A stretch of 64,000 nucleotides of DNA from Flaccisagitta enflata (GCA_965153355.1 OZ231127.1:26164001-26228000); one strand, 5' to 3'; numbered from the stretch's first letter, positions 1 through 20,634 are shown. The notes: generated by a model not told the origin, from the letters alone. A program made the numbers and translations.

Positions 1-960
1 CCTTATCCCTTCCTCAGTCTCAGTTCAGGTTTTAAAAACCAGTCTTGAGACTCAAACCCAGTCTTGAGGCTCAATTCCTAGCCTCCCAGCGGCTCAAATC
101 CTAGCCTCAAAGCCCAAATCCTAGCTTGGAGGCTGAGATTTGGGCCTCAAGATTAGGATCTGGGCCTTTTGGCTGAGATTTTGACCTTGAGGCTGAGATA
201 AGGGCATCAAGACTGAAATCTGGGCCTCCAGGCTAGGATTGAGGCCTTGGGGCTAGGATTTGGGCCTTGAGGCTGGGATTTGGGCCTCAAGACTGGGATT
301 TGAGCCTCAACACTGGGATTTGGGCCTCGAAACCTGGATTTGAGGGGGGGACGTCAAATCCAGCCTCTCAGGCCTCAAATTTAGCTTCTCAGGCCTCAAA
401 TCTAGCCTTTCAGGCCTCAAATCCAGCTTCTTAGGCCTCAAATCCAGCCTCTCAGGCCTCGAATTTAGCCTCTCAGGCCTCCTATCCAGCTTCTCAGGCC
501 TCAAATCCAAATTCTCAGGCCTCAAACCTGTCATGCCTCAAATTAGGCTCTCTTACGCCTCAAACGCTCATCTAAACCTCCCATCTATTGCCTTGTGGTT
601 CAAACGGATCCCTGGCTTAGCAGCGGCCCTGAAGGGACGAAGTCCAGAACACAGGGACTCATTGTCGCCTGCTAGGTTCGCGTCTGCTCGCTCGTCCCCT
701 TATCAGGCCCCCTAATCTGGCCTCAGCCTGGCCTCAAATCCAGCCTCTCAGGCTCAAATCCAGCCTCCTCAGGCCTACAATCCAGCCGCTCTGGACTCAA
801 ATCCAGCCTCCCAGGCCTAACATCCCGCCTCTCAGGCCTCAAATCCGGCCTTTTAGGACTCAAATCCTGCCTTTCAGGTCTCAAATCTAGCCTCTCGAGC
901 CTTAAACCTGACTTCTCATGCTTCAAACTCTGTTTCTTTGGCCTCAAATCCAAAGTCTCA
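1..960. repeat. 21-bp minisatellite (GGCCTCAAATCC-type)
   Basis: Degenerate tandem units of about 21 bp built around CAGGCCTCAAATCCAGCCTC fill most of this stretch. The reverse strand reads through as a seven-residue LRPERLD-like repeat at 307-534 and 723-953 because 21 is a multiple of three. I see no start context, splice pattern or unique flanking sequence that would make it a gene. A non-repetitive block at about 590-700 interrupts the array and matches, in inverted orientation, sequence near 1374-1412. Confidence 0.8.
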
Positions 961-1009
961 GAGATAGCTCTCTCAAGCTTCTTATTGACATTCTCAGGCT
1001 GTACATCAG

Positions 1010-1465
1010 CCTTCTTAGACTCCTCAATTCAAGCTCGTGAAGCATCTCATCCATGCAGATTGGTAAAGACGCAACGAAAGTCCTCTGTGTTTCTCATAGG
1101 ACTTCATCCTTCGGGCCAAAGGCCCTGCTTCCTCACACCCAACTCACAATCACTCAAAGCAGGGCAAAGTGTACTGCTGGACCATAGTACGTTCTTTGCA
1201 CCTGTTCAAGTCTTTAATCAGCTCTTTCAAGCCTCAAGTCATGCCCTTTCAAGCTTCCAATTGGCATTCTCAGACCTTATATCAGCCTTTCTTAGAACTC
1301 AGTTTAGGCTCTTGAATGCCTTCAGTCAGCCCTCTATAGCATCTCATCAACTTCTTCAGGAAGGACGAACGAAAGTCCCCCTGTGTACTACAGGACTTCG
1401 TCCCCTTTAGGGCCGCTGCCCTGCTTCCTCTCACTCCAATTCACAATCACTCAAAGCAGGGCAAT
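1010..1465. repeat. Two diverged copies of a ~170-bp repeat
   Basis: Segments at about 1010-1180 and 1310-1465 share the order GCATCTCAT, CGAAAGTCC, AGGACTTC, CCCTGCTTCCTC and CACAATCACTCAAAGCAGGGCAA. An inverted partial copy lies at about 617-660. Non-coding; the open frame 985-1410 over it has no recognisable content. Confidence 0.6.
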
Positions 1466-3299
1466 AAGTATCGCTGACCACATGTTGCCCTTGGGCGACC
1501 TGTTTAGCTATTTCTAAACATTGGGTCTTTTTTTAGTCGTGGACCTTGCAGTGTCGGTCAGTAGGTATGTCCGTCACATCTTTGAATTCTGAGCGGTTTT
1601 TGCCTTACAGCTCCTGCTCAACCGTCAGTGACTGGATTGCCGTGTATCCGGCCTTGTTTTGTTTGTACAAATTGTCTTAGTAGATCGAGAGACACTTTGC
1701 TTTCTTTGCCATTCAGGTAACAGGCAGGAATTTTTGACAATTTTGAAGAAAAAACCCTTAAAATATGATTTTTTAGTGATTTTTCCTTGAAAAATGGTGT
1801 TCTAGGCCAGTTTTTCACATGATAGGAACCTAAAAATTTTTTTATGCTAGTTTATGTGTGTGTGTAGAGCCTGAGTGAGAAAAATGAGGTGATAGAGAGG
1901 GCTTTTGGCCTGGTAATAGGTGAAAAAATCCCATTTTTAAGGCAATTTTGGCCAAAAAAGGCTATTTTGGACCAAATTTTTCAAAATTTTGGAAAAATCT
2001 GCCAATTTTTTTGCTTCTCGTCATGTTGGGAATTAACTTCCCACTGACCAAATTTAGTGAGAATAGTATCGTTTATTGTCAAGTTATAGCTGTTTTCTAA
2101 AAATTCAAAAATTGAATTTTTAGGGTCTTGAGGTTAATTTTTCCAATCTTATACTTCGACCACGTGTATGAAATTTTAGTTGAAGCAAGTGTAGGTGTCC
2201 TGGATCATGTGTACCAAAATTGGTATTTTTCCATCAAAATCTTGACCAAAAAATGAGGCTAGGTACCAAAATCACAAAAATTCAAATTTTGGAAAAATTC
2301 AAAAGTGATTTTTTTAAAAACCTGCAATCACAGGCACTTCTATTTTTGCATGATGGTGCATCCTAGACTCATTGATCACCTATGCAAAAAAAAATTGATG
2401 GTTTTATCACTTAGCACGCAAATATGGCCAAAAAAACAGTTTTTTGAGTTTTTTAGCCCATTTTTTCAAATATTTTTTCTAAAAACCAGACTAAAAATTG
2501 ACCTAGAGTGCTAAAATTTGGCATGAAGTTGCGCATGGATGTCTAGAACTTACATGCCAAATTTGGTTTTATTAGCTCAAGTTGTTTGGGCTCAGCGGTG
2601 CCAAAAAGCCATGAGTATCCAAGAGTTCAAAAAAATTTTGGCATTTTTTAAATATTTGAAAATATTTTTCTGTTCTTTCACACTCGCCAGTGTCCTGAAA
2701 CCTTGGGGTTATGTTTATATTCATACAGAGGTATGATTTCCATTATTGGCATCAGCGTTTTTGGTATTTTTTGAAAAATACCAAAGATTTTAAAAAAGAA
2801 ATACAATTTGCAACATTTTTTTGGTTTTTTTTAGCCGTTTAGGCCAAAATAGGGCACAAACTTTAATGACGTTTTTTTTTTCAAGTGCATGTGGACATTT
2901 GGCATTAATATGAAAGATTTGGGGTATCTGGCTCAAAAAATTCTATTTTTTGCCCAAAAAATGAAACATAGCCTTTTTTTGAAAAACAGGCCTAGACTTT
3001 GAAACGCCATATCTCCGCTTCTACCTGACGGATTTTGCTAAAATTTGGTATGCAAGTTAACAAAACATGTAGTTTCCTTCCTTGAAATTTTTATGGCATT
3101 GGCTCAAACGGTGTGGCGTCAGCGCCATTTTTCCCAAATTTTTTTCAGAAAAACGCATTTTTTCAAAAGGCCATGCCATTTTTTGGCCGAGTGGCTCTTT
3201 CCATGTTGTTCAGCATCAAAAACTGTACCTATATGCAAATTTTGGTAACTTCCTCTAAAAACGCCGATCTGTTTCTTTAAGGTCCTGGACTATAATTAA
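1466..3299. other. Gene-free AT-rich stretch
   Basis: AT-rich sequence full of A and T runs, with recurring phrases such as GGCCAAAA, TTTGGTATG and GGCTCAA.CGGTG. A decayed hairpin-ended repeat lies at about 1530-1660 and ends in GTGTATCCGGCCTTGTTT. No ORF here has convincing coding character. Confidence 0.6.
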
Positions 3300-4614
3300 C
3301 AAAACAAGGCCAAGTAGGCAAATAAGGTGCGACGTGTGGATCGTCGAACGGATGCGTTACCCGATCGACACTCTCCTCTCATCGTGAGTCCAGGTCAAAA
3401 GTCATAGTACAGTGGGGTTATTTTTTGCAGTTTCTCATAGTTTAAGGGTTGTTTGAACTATAACTATCATTCATGAAATCTTGTCAAGGGCGCTTTTTGA
3501 GAAATTTGAAAAAACGAAAATTTTTAATCTCATTTTGAATGTTGATTTTTTGAAGTTATCCAAACCTGTTTTTTGTTAGTAAATTTGTAATCCTGATAAC
3601 ATCTCCTTTCATTTGATATGTCGCACCATATACAGTGGGGTTCTTGGAATAACAGCCTAAACTGGAGGAAGGTATTTAAGTGTTTTAATTTCATCTGACA
3701 AACTTGATATTTGAGATATAAGTTGTTCACTTGGTGCTTTTGTCCCTGAGTTTTTTGGTTGCTATGGAAACCAAAATTATTTTTTTGGACATTTATAACA
3801 ACTAGAATATCAATATTTTGATAAATATTATCAGGGAACATTGCTTAGAATTAAATTTGCTACAACTTTCCCACAGTATGTCCTGTAAGAATATTGCTCG
3901 TTTAGCTGTTGCTAGGTGTGATGCCCCCTAGCAACGGCCAAACGAGCAATATTCTTACAGAACATACTGTGGGAAAGTTGTAGCAAATTTAATTTTGAGC
4001 AATGTTCCCTGACAATATTTCTCAAAATATTGATATTTTAGTGGTTATAAATGTTTGAAAAAATAATTTTGGTTTCCATAGCAACCGAAAAACTCCGGGA
4101 CAAAAGCATTGAATGAACAACTTATATTTCAAATATCAAGTTTGTCAAATGAAATTAAGACACTTAAATACCTTCCTCCAGTTTAGGCTGTTATTCCACG
4201 AACCCCACTGTACTTTCTTAAAAAATTATCATTTTCAATTTTTTAGCCTTCGTTGCAAAATTATAACTGTGGCTTAAAAGATGAAATTTTTATTTTTTCT
4301 TAAAAACATATGGTACCTATAAAATGAAAGGAAATAATATCAAGATTACTAATTTGCTATCTAAAAAGAGGTCTGGATGAGTTGAAAAATTCTCAATTCA
4401 AAATTAAGCTAAAATTACTTTTTCTCAAAAAGCGCCCATGAAAAGATTTCATAACTGTTAGTTTTAGTTAAAGTAACCCTCAAACTATCACAAACTACAA
4501 AAAAACCTGCTGTACTACGACTTTTCACCAGGATTCACGCTGAGAGGACAGTGCCGACCGACCGACCAATGGACACAGCCAGTTATAGAGGTGCTTTGTC
4601 GCACCTAAAAGTGG
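3300..4614 (-). mobile_element. Long hairpin-ended element containing a 1.2-kb foldback
   Basis: The left edge (AAAACAAGGCC) and right edge (hairpin AGGTGCTTTGTCGCACCT at 4589-4606, then AAAA) match the ends of the shorter hairpin-ended repeats elsewhere in the window. Inside is an imperfect inverted repeat of about 3376-4545 with arms over 500 bp. TGTTGCTAGG and CCTAGCAACG meet at about 3910-3935, and CAGTGGGGTTC pairs with GAACCCCACTG further out. No transposase ORF is visible, so it is non-autonomous. Confidence 0.7.
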
Positions 4615-5331
4615 TGGCCAAAACTCAGAATCTTTAAAATGCGTTTTTCTTTTTTGGTGCAACAAAATCGGTCACCCCCGAATCAAAGTTATAGTCACTT
4701 GAACATAAACAAGGCCAACACCGCGTGCGTGCGAGACATTATGCTTCTTTATGGAAAAAAAGTCACTTAGAATGACTCTGAGTGATTTTTAATGACTAAA
4801 AATGACTTTTAATGAGCGCAAATGATTAAAAGGAAATATATGACAAAATTCACTAAAATAACTTAAAAGATTAAAATGTGACGGTTGGACCGACGGACCG
4901 ACAAAGTGGGACGAGAGTCGCGTGGCACGCGACTGAAAAGAGAAGTTTCTTTTTGCGCAGAAAGTTGGGAAGGCCTTAATCCTAAATTCCTCAAGAGGCT
5001 CTGAAATCGCTCTCTGGACAAAGGCAGGCCATCATCAACTCTAAAATATCTCATTCAAACATTAAATAATTTGAAATTGAATGGCATTCATGCACTAATA
5101 TATTGTTGATAGGTGAAATTAAAGAGTTCTTTTGCCAAGATAGCAATAACTTGGTCGTTTTCAATGTTGCTGTTGTGATTGTTTTTGTTGTTGTTCTATC
5201 AGTCTATTTGTTGGTCTGTCCGTCTTTGACGCTTGGGTTAAAACGGCGAAAATCGAATTCACTCTAAAAGCTTTTTACTCACTATTACTTGAAGTTCAAA
5301 AAAATTTCATCTTGTTTTTCTTCCTAATTTC
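4615..5331. other. Gene-free stretch with one hairpin-repeat fragment
   Basis: No gene recognised. A minus-oriented fragment at about 4880-4938 carries GGACCGACGGACCGACAAAG followed by the 19-nt hairpin AGTCGCGTGGCACGCGACT at 4916-4934. Confidence 0.55.
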
Positions 5332-5484
5332 TTTTTAGTCGCGGACACGCGACTCTACACCTTACCGTGTCCGTCGGTCCGTCGGTCGGTCCGTCCGTCA
5401 CATTTCTGAATTCCGAGCGGTTTTTGCAGTGCTGCTCCTGCCCAACTGTCCGCGAGTGGATTGCCGTGTATCCGGCCTTGTTTG
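5332..5484 (+). mobile_element. Hairpin-ended repeat, complete short copy
   Basis: Starts TTTTT then the perfect hairpin AGTCGCGGACACGCGACT (5337-5354), then CTCTACACC and a GTCCGTCGGTCCGTCGG array. It has the internal core GCTCCTGCCCAACTGTCCGCGAG and ends GCCGTGTATCCGGCCTTGTTT. Another copy with hairpin AGTTGCGGACACGCAACT begins immediately after, at 5490-5507, without a clear far end. Confidence 0.75.
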
Positions 5485-5851
5485 TTTTCAGTTGCGGACA
5501 CGCAACTCTATAAGAGGCTTTGTCCGTCCATTGGTCCGTTGGTCCATTGGCCGTTGGTAGACTTAGACTCGAAAATTTTCATAGGGCAGTCAGTAGCTCA
5601 ATCTTTTGCATGGACCTGCTCAGCGCTTTCAATAATGCACGTTTCAAATTTCAAGGTTCTGGCTCAAATACTTTAGAAGTTATGATCATTTTTTTGAACC
5701 ATATCAAACTAAAAGAATTTCAGGAGAATCTTCAAACTTTCTTTTGAAATATGGCCGACACAAAAATTTTTTAAGTTTTTTTGAAAAAAATGAAATTACA
5801 AGATTTTGGATCTAGGCGAATCAAGCAATTCTCCATTCTCCATTCTCTTCT

Positions 5852-6046
5852 TTTTAGTAGTGTGTACGCGACTCTACAACCCGCTTTGTCTGTCGGTCGG
5901 TTGGTCGGTTGGTTGGTGACACGTTACTTTTTTTTATGATTTTATTTCTTTGACCTCACTGCTCTTGCCCGAATGTTCCGGTGACCTCAAATACGGCCTC
6001 TGCCCACCCGCACGCGACTTCGGTAGCCGTGTATCCGGCCTTGTTT
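5852..6046 (+). mobile_element. Hairpin-ended repeat
   Basis: A decayed left hairpin at about 5856-5873 is followed by CTCTACAACCCGCTTTGTC, GGTCGGTTGG, the core CTGCTCTTGCCC and the right end GCCGTGTATCCGGCCTTGTTT. Layout is the same as the copy at 5332. Confidence 0.7.
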
Positions 6047-6150
6047 TCCTTCTCCGTTGTCTCCTTAAATTAAAAAGTTGTTGTTACTTGTTGTTGTTCT
6101 TCTTCTTCTGCTTCTGCTTCTTTTTCTTCATTTTCTTCTTCTTTTACTGT

Positions 6151-6200
6151 CTCTTCTTCTTCTTCTTCTTCTTCTTCTTCTTCTTCTTCTTCTTCTTCTT

Positions 6201-6231
<31 letters not shown>
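6151..6231. repeat. (CTT)n microsatellite
   Basis: About 27 CTT units. Phenylalanine and leucine runs in the overlapping ORFs are artefacts of this tract. Confidence 0.95.
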
Positions 6232-6233
<2 letters not shown>

Positions 6234-6294
6234 GAACTCACAAACACAGGACCAGCACGCGAGAAATACACGTACGTTGTCGTTGTGGTTCTTC

Positions 6295-6430
6295 TTTTCA
6301 GATGCGTCCTCGCATCTCTATCTGTCCATCTGTCCGTCGGTCCCTTAGTCCGTCTGTCCGTTTGCTCACACCACTCCCTTTCATTTCTAGATGCATCCTC
6401 GTATCTCTATATGAGGGTCTGTCTGTCCAT
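6295..6430 (+). repeat. Two hairpin-repeat left ends
   Basis: Hairpin AGATGCGTCCTCGCATCT at 6300-6317 and a decayed sister AGATGCATCCTCGTATCT at 6389-6406. Each is followed by CTAT and a GTCTGTCCRTC array. Neither has an obvious right end nearby. Confidence 0.6.
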
Positions 6431-7099
6431 CCATCGCACTATGGTCTGAGAGCACACCACCTCAGGACAAGAAAAATTACGGCAGCACTCTGGACCTATA
6501 ACATGGGCAAAAACTGGTACAGCTGCTTACTGAAAGCAAGAAAATATATGGTTTTACTTGCGCCCTAGCTCATAAAAAGCCTCATTTTCCTCCCTGAAGT
6601 TAACTACTTCGCTCAAAATTAAATGTTGCAAAAAATGTTTTTTTGGTTTCATTTGTTACTTTTCTAGACTTTAAAAATGATACTAAGAATATAAGGGAGG
6701 ACACAAACTTTTTGGAGAAGCTTCAAGGAGGATTGAACACGACTTTTGTAAAATTTGGTAACCTTGCTCCCAGATTTGAAGGACCTTTAAAAAACCCCAC
6801 AAATTTCCAATCTAAAATGAAAGAGATTTTGTCAATTTTCGCGCCTTCAAAATAGTGAACCTAATGACTTCCTGAGCAAAAAAATTTCCTTAGATGAATC
6901 AGGGCGGAGGCAAAACCCTATATAGATGTGATCTAAACATACTAGGGGACATTTATATACCATAGCTATCGTCCCTAGGTACTTCCTTATAGTTTTGTCT
7001 TGGTATGATATTCTCATGGATCTATGTGCATCGGTCCATCACCCTTTTATAAGAGACCATCAATCATCAATTTAATCCCTCCCACACCACTCCCAATCA

Positions 7100-7424
7100 T
7101 TTTTAGACGCGTCCTCGCATTTCTATAAGAGGGTCTGTCTGTCTGTTGGTCCGTTGAACCGTTCCCCTTTTTAGATGCATCCTCACATCTCTTAGGGGGT
7201 CTATCCGTCCGTCTGTCCATCCGTCTGTTGGTCTCTCACGCTTCAGTGGTTTCTGGTCACAGTGAGCTCTTGCATTGAATGAAACAATCGATAAACGTGT
7301 TTTGAGAGCCATCTTTAACTAATCTGGTAGAATTCCAAGCAAGTCTGTCTGTTCATGCATTCAGCGCATAACTCACTCAACGCAATGACACAATCAGGAT
7401 GCATCGTTGTCCGGTCGGGCTTGT
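7100..7424 (+). mobile_element. Hairpin-ended repeat, AGATGCG type
   Basis: Left end TTTTTAGACGCGTCCTCGCATTTC (7105-7122), with a second nested left end AGATGCATCCTCACATCT at 7173-7190 and GTCCGTC arrays. The right end GCATCGTTGTCCGGTCGGGCTTGTT is near 7400-7424. The same right end closes the longer copy at 31291-32116, so this hairpin class has its own partner end. Confidence 0.6.
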
Positions 7425-7674
7425 TGATTTTGTTCTCCTTCTTCTTTCTCAACTCGCTAACAGACAAAGGAAGAGTACGCGTGAAATATGTTGTTGCGCC
7501 TCTTCTCTCTCAACTTAGAAACAGACGCAAGAACATTACGCGTAAAATACACGTTAAAAGATATCTCAGTACTGACCAACAAGCGGACAAATCGATCAAC
7601 GCTTGTGAATTGGCATTGTTGGAATGTGAGGTAAAGGGAGTAAAATAACGAAGAAACCAAGCCAAAAAATCCCA

Positions 7675-8046
7675 GTGTGCATTAGAATGTCATTGGCGAA
7701 TCATGACAGACAGTCGGATCGACCGAGGTCATACAGGCAAAAGCGTCGAAGCGTCGATGATTTCTCGACGCCCATACTCGAAATTGTTTTGAATCTGCCG
7801 ATTTGTCATTTGACAGACGAAGATGTCGACAGAGCGAGTTTACACTGGCTGGCAATCGTTTTTGGAGAAGAAAACGTGAGACGCGGGATATCGACCGGTA
7901 GTGGTTACGAGGCTTACATTGTACAAGCGGTCACATCTGCAGCAGACTTTGTCAGAACCCGAGAATTTCACGCTTTTCATTCTTCCAGTTTTCTTTCTTT
8001 GTTTTTCGCGCACATTATACGCAAAAAAAGTTGTATTAGCAATTAG
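7675..8046 (+). CDS. Possible small ORF, 123 codons, unknown
   Basis: A non-repetitive open frame with mixed amino-acid composition, unlike the repeat-driven ORFs around it. The segment DDFSTPILEIVLNLPICHLT is followed by a hydrophilic stretch. I recognise no domain, and there is no supporting splice or promoter pattern. It may be an exon, a fragment of an old element, or chance. The repeat just upstream (7440-7560) contains two copies of a CTCAACT..AACAGAC..ACGCGT(G/A)AAAT motif, also seen near 6232-6275. Confidence 0.2.
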   Translation: MCIRMSLANHDRQSDRPRSYRQKRRSVDDFSTPILEIVLNLPICHLTDEDVDRASLHWLAIVFGEENVRRGISTGSGYEAYIVQAVTSAADFVRTREFHAFHSSSFLSLFFAHIIRKKSCISN

Positions 8047-8850
8047 CCAACTCGGCGACCATCAAGACCGGAAGTGAGAGTGAGAACGCGAATAGCGTAA
8101 GCTGAGCGTCGAGGATTGAGAATCCTGAGGCCGGGCCAGTAGACTTAAGCCGAGGGAACCGCAAAACCTGAGGAAGAATCGTGCGCGTGCAAATGCTTCA
8201 ACATTCATTCACCTTTTTCAGCCTTTTCTGGGCAGTTGGGACAACTTTGTACAATTGGCTTCGTGCAAAAACGGCGTAAGCACAATGATAGCAAGGATGT
8301 ATTTTAAATTCTATGTTCGAATAGATAATTGAATTGATATTATAATGATAAGTGAGTTGGTTTACATAGAAAGATTCATTTAAAGTAACATTCCATGCTA
8401 CAGAAACATTGTTGGGAATCAAATTTGCTTTTTTTTTCCACTGGAGGCCTAATATTGTTGTAAGAAAGACCATTATTTGTATTTATTAGTTGAAATATTG
8501 AGTGCAAAACGATTTCAATTAATTAATTTTTTTCCAGTTTAGGTAGTTTTCGCACAAAGCCCAATGTAGAATTGGGAAAATGAGTTTAATGTTCGGTCGG
8601 TTAAACGGAAAAATGATGCAAATTGAGTACACAACTTATATTTAAAAAAAGATGAAGATATAAAAATCAAACAGCAGTTAAAAACAAAGGCATCGCAGTA
8701 ATTTAAGCATCGTTACCTACCAATAAGAACTACAGTATGTCACAGATGAGATGTTTATCCTCTTATCTTGTTATACAATTACATATCAGAGAGAAAAAGT
8801 ACATAGAAATTTAAAATTTGTGACTTAGGAGCTGGTACTAGCCTAGTAGA
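8047..8850. other. Gene-free stretch
   Basis: No coding signal recognised. It probably includes the 3' UTR and downstream flank of the minus-strand ELAV gene. A reverse-strand AATAAA near 8478-8485 is one candidate polyadenylation signal, about 0.8 kb past the stop codon. Confidence 0.4.
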
Positions 8851-9040
8851 GTGGGGTAAAATGGGTTACCTGGGGTAAAATGGGTCACCCACTTTTTTTT
8901 GAAGAATTGGACCTCGGAATAATCAAGAGAGTTTTCGTGTGTCTAGTTTTGGATGAAAACAGAAAATTTTCTGAAAACAATGCAATGGATGAATAAAGTG
9001 GGTGACCCATTTTACCCCAGGTGACCCAGCTTTACCCCAC
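8851..9040. mobile_element. MITE with GGGGTAAAATGGG inverted repeats
   Basis: The left arm GTGGGGTAAAATGGGTTACC and the continuing GGGGTAAAATGGGTCACCCA are matched by the reverse complement at 8997-9040, which ends TTTACCCCAC. Arms are about 45 bp around a ~100-bp centre with no ORF. The arrangement is typical of a miniature inverted-repeat element. Target-site duplications are not clear. Confidence 0.8.
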
Positions 9041-9283
9041 CACCCCCAAACTGTTATTTTCTTTCAATAGTAATGTTTTCATCAACACCCGACGAATCTG
9101 GAAGTACTCGTGTTCAACTAGATCGTTATACCTAAAGTGTGTATCCTAGACAGATTCCTACTAAGTTTGATATGCTTTGGCTTCGTCAGGAGACGGCGGT
9201 TGAGTTACTAGACCTACTGACTTCAAAGCGGAAACTGCACTTCCTCGCCTCAACGTTAAAAGTCGATTCCGAAGTAACTATCT

Positions 9284-17531
<8,248 letters not shown>

Positions 17532-18689
17532 AATAAATAAAAGGAAAAACGAAAAGTAAAAACTCTTGCGTTTATGTAAAACCGAGAAGAAATCGTAAAT
17601 AAATAATCGCGGATTGTTGTTCAAAAAACCATTTGCGGGTAAACGACAATTGTAAGCTGATATTTATCCAAGTCGATTTTGCAACACTAACTTTAATAGG
17701 GTTTATTATTTCCAGTAAAAGGTAGTATCTCTGACCATTATCACCAGAATCACTAGATAACTAGATCTCAAGATCACTTTACCCAATGTATAGAAGAAAA
17801 CTTTCGCAGAGAGAGAGAGAGAGAGAGAGAGACCCGCACTACACGAACCTACGCTCACGCTAACAAATAAAAGCATACGATGGCAATGGTAAGGGCTCAA
17901 TGGAGAGACGGAAAGAAGAACAGTCCCTCCACAAGGATACGGTCTACTGCCTTTTGGTCCTTAGGACTATAGGAGGTTCCCTCTCACAGAGATGTCAGCT
18001 CTAGGGTTTTCGACTTGAAGAACAAGATTTTGGGTCTCAAGAAGGAAACTATTTTCAATAATGTTCAAAAAACCTGAAGGATTTGTTTTCGCCCAATGAT
18101 TTGGTCATCATGGTTAGAACCTGAACTTCAAGCTGGTACATTTAGTCACGGTGCAGACGAAAGCGAATTTTCGTGTGTCAGAATATCTTTATAATATTAT
18201 TTATATTCTCATTTTTTTTTTGATATATATTAGATGAAATTGTAAGTGCTTGTGTCACAAATGGTACATTTAGAAATATGGCTTATTTCAAATTTTTATG
18301 AGAAAAACGCGATGTTTTTTAAAATGCAATTAGAACGCATTACTATAGTTTCACGCTAAGATTTTTTTTAAACTTTTCCTCTTTTTTTTAAGTTTTATTT
18401 ATTTAATGACTTTAATCTTCAATAATAATTAATGAATACTTTATACTTTTTTATCTTTTTCAAATACTTTTAGAAAAATGAGACATGTACAGACATCAGA
18501 GTTTAATTTCAACCTATTCAAGTAATTCATTCAGATTGAATATCAAATTTTGATTTTGCTTGCACTGTGACTTAGAGCTTGCGTTAGTGTCCGACTTTGA
18601 CAGCCTTATGGGATATCGCCGCTCGGAACAACAGGGCGTTAGCGCTCTGGGATCGGACAAAGAGCTTGTTCTCATTTGCAGCTAAGCTC

Positions 18690-18735
18690 GCTCTAAGCTA
18701 AGCTAAGCTAAGCTAAGCTAAGCTAAGCTAAGCTA
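18690..18735. repeat. (AAGCT)n pentamer array
   Basis: About nine copies of AGCTA/AAGCT. The flanks repeat GAGCTTGTTCTCATTTGCAG and AGTTCTCATTTGCAGCTAAGC. It resembles no telomere repeat I know for animals. Confidence 0.85.
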
Positions 18736-18955
18736 GTTCTCATTTGCAGCTAAGCTTGCTGAGTAGGGTCGAGTCGCTGACCGTGTCCAGTTGTATGATT
18801 CTAGAATGCAGAAACAGTTAAGAAAGTTTCTTCCGCAATTTACTATATACCAATAAAGGCGGCAAATCGCCGACCGGAAAAAAGTCGTTAGTGGGAGTTA
18901 TTTTTTCAGTGCAATATCTTCTGCATCTCATGCTGTTTGGTTGACTGCCTGTCTG

Positions 18956-19045
18956 TTTTTAGTCGCGTGCTACGCGACTCCATAAGTCACTTTTCGGTCC
19001 GTCGGTCCGTCGGTCCGTCGGTCGGTCGGTCGGTCGGTCATATAT
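18956..19045 (+). repeat. Hairpin-repeat left end with GGTC array
   Basis: TTTTT, perfect hairpin AGTCGCGTGCTACGCGACT (18961-18979), TCCATAAGTC, then (GGTCCGTC)n and (GGTC)n. No right end found nearby. A further decayed left end lies at about 19455-19515. Confidence 0.6.
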
Positions 19046-19269
19046 CTGTTTTAAAGGCTTTTTAAAGCGTATTTCATGTCTAAATGATAGGAAAGAAACT
19101 TTGTTGAGTGAACAACTATTTCAAATGTCTTTTTGAAAAAAAAATTGTTTGTTTGTCTGTCTGTCTGCCTGTTCTTTTTTTAAAGTGCCGACGCACGCGA
19201 CTTAGGTCTCATGACCTTGTTATTATTCAATCTACAGGTGTCTATTCTTTCTGTCAGTCTTCCTCTGTC

Positions 19270-19272
<3 letters not shown>

Positions 19273-19347
<75 letters not shown>

Positions 19348-19372
19348 TCTCTCTCTCTCTCTCTCTCTCTCT
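19273..19372. repeat. (GT)n-(CT)n compound microsatellite
   Basis: About 37 GT units running directly into about 13 CT units. Confidence 0.95.
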
Positions 19373-19585
19373 TCCCCACCAGTAATATTTATGTTTTTGT
19401 ATAATTACGTTCATTTAAAACAGACTTTTCTAATTTACGCTCGCACTTATTGCGTGCGTCCTCGCACATCTAAAAGAGGTCATGTTCGACGGTCGGTCGG
19501 TCTGTTTGTTGGTCGCGCAAACCTTTAAACTTCATTCCTTCTAGCTCACATGCCTTCCCACACTCAGATTCCTACAGTCGTTCGA

Positions 19586-19650
19586 TCATTCATTCATTCA
19601 TTCATTCATACATTCATTCATTCATTCATTCATTCATTCATTCATTCATA
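19586..19650. repeat. (ATTC)n microsatellite
   Basis: About 15 ATTC units with one interruption. Confidence 0.9.
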
Positions 19651-20269
19651 TCTTGTCATTTCATATATTCCATTAGGAATGATAGAAACCCGCCTATAAC
19701 TGAAAGAATTTGCCAGACCCTCGGGTATCCTGTTTGATGGGTACACCGTCGCGTCGCATGTAAGTTACACCCATTTTGATCAAAAGACCCAATTGCTGGG
19801 ATGCATTAAATCGGAAAACTTTAGTCGGGATAAAAAGTTTAAAATGAGAAATGAATTTTTTTAGATTACTTCACATGGGTAAAAACGTTACAGGATCAGT
19901 GGATACAACAAGTGTTATGGAATCTTCTTAATAAGGTCATTACTTGTCCAGCTAATTGTTGGTAAGTAAAAGAATTGGCTGTTCTTCCTAATGATGTAAC
20001 TGAACCGGGTAATTACCTGCCTTTTAAGTCCTTAAATCATACCTTACCTGCTACAATATGCTATCATCACCATTGTCTTTTTGTTTGTTTCTTTCTGTTT
20101 CTCTCCATTGCCGACAACCGCACTTAATCTAATTTTTTCGTGTTTCAATTTCATGTTAAATTAGACACGCGATTCCGACTCAGTTTCAGGTGTATACTCG
20201 AGATGTTTCGAGTTTCAACGGCAGCTCTTGCCATCCAATTAAACTGGGTTAAAACTCCGCTCTTTCGTT

Positions 20270-20276
20270 CTTTCCT

Positions 20277-20372
<96 letters not shown>

Positions 20373-20375
20373 TTT

Positions 20376-20407
<32 letters not shown>

Positions 20408-20423
20408 TACTTCTTTTCTTTTT

Positions 20424-20463
<40 letters not shown>

Positions 20464-20542
20464 TTTCTTTAAGTTTCTCTCTTTCTCTCCTTCTTTACTC
20501 TGTCTTTCTTTCTTTCTTTTTCTTTCTTTCTTTCTTTGTTTC

Positions 20543-20633
<91 letters not shown>

Positions 20634-20634
20634 T
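20270..20634. repeat. (TTTC)n microsatellite, long
   Basis: About 360 bp of TTTC units with short interruptions near 20372, 20410 and 20470-20520. It is followed within 50 bp by the next hairpin-ended repeat. Confidence 0.95.

Noticed and set aside
307-953. LRPERLD heptad-repeat proteins on the minus strand
   Set aside because: The 21-bp DNA repeat explains them entirely; no unique N- or C-terminal sequence and no promoter or splice support.
18690-18735. Interstitial telomere repeat
   Set aside because: The pentamer AAGCT is not a telomere unit I can support for animals, and the flanks look like ordinary repeat sequence.
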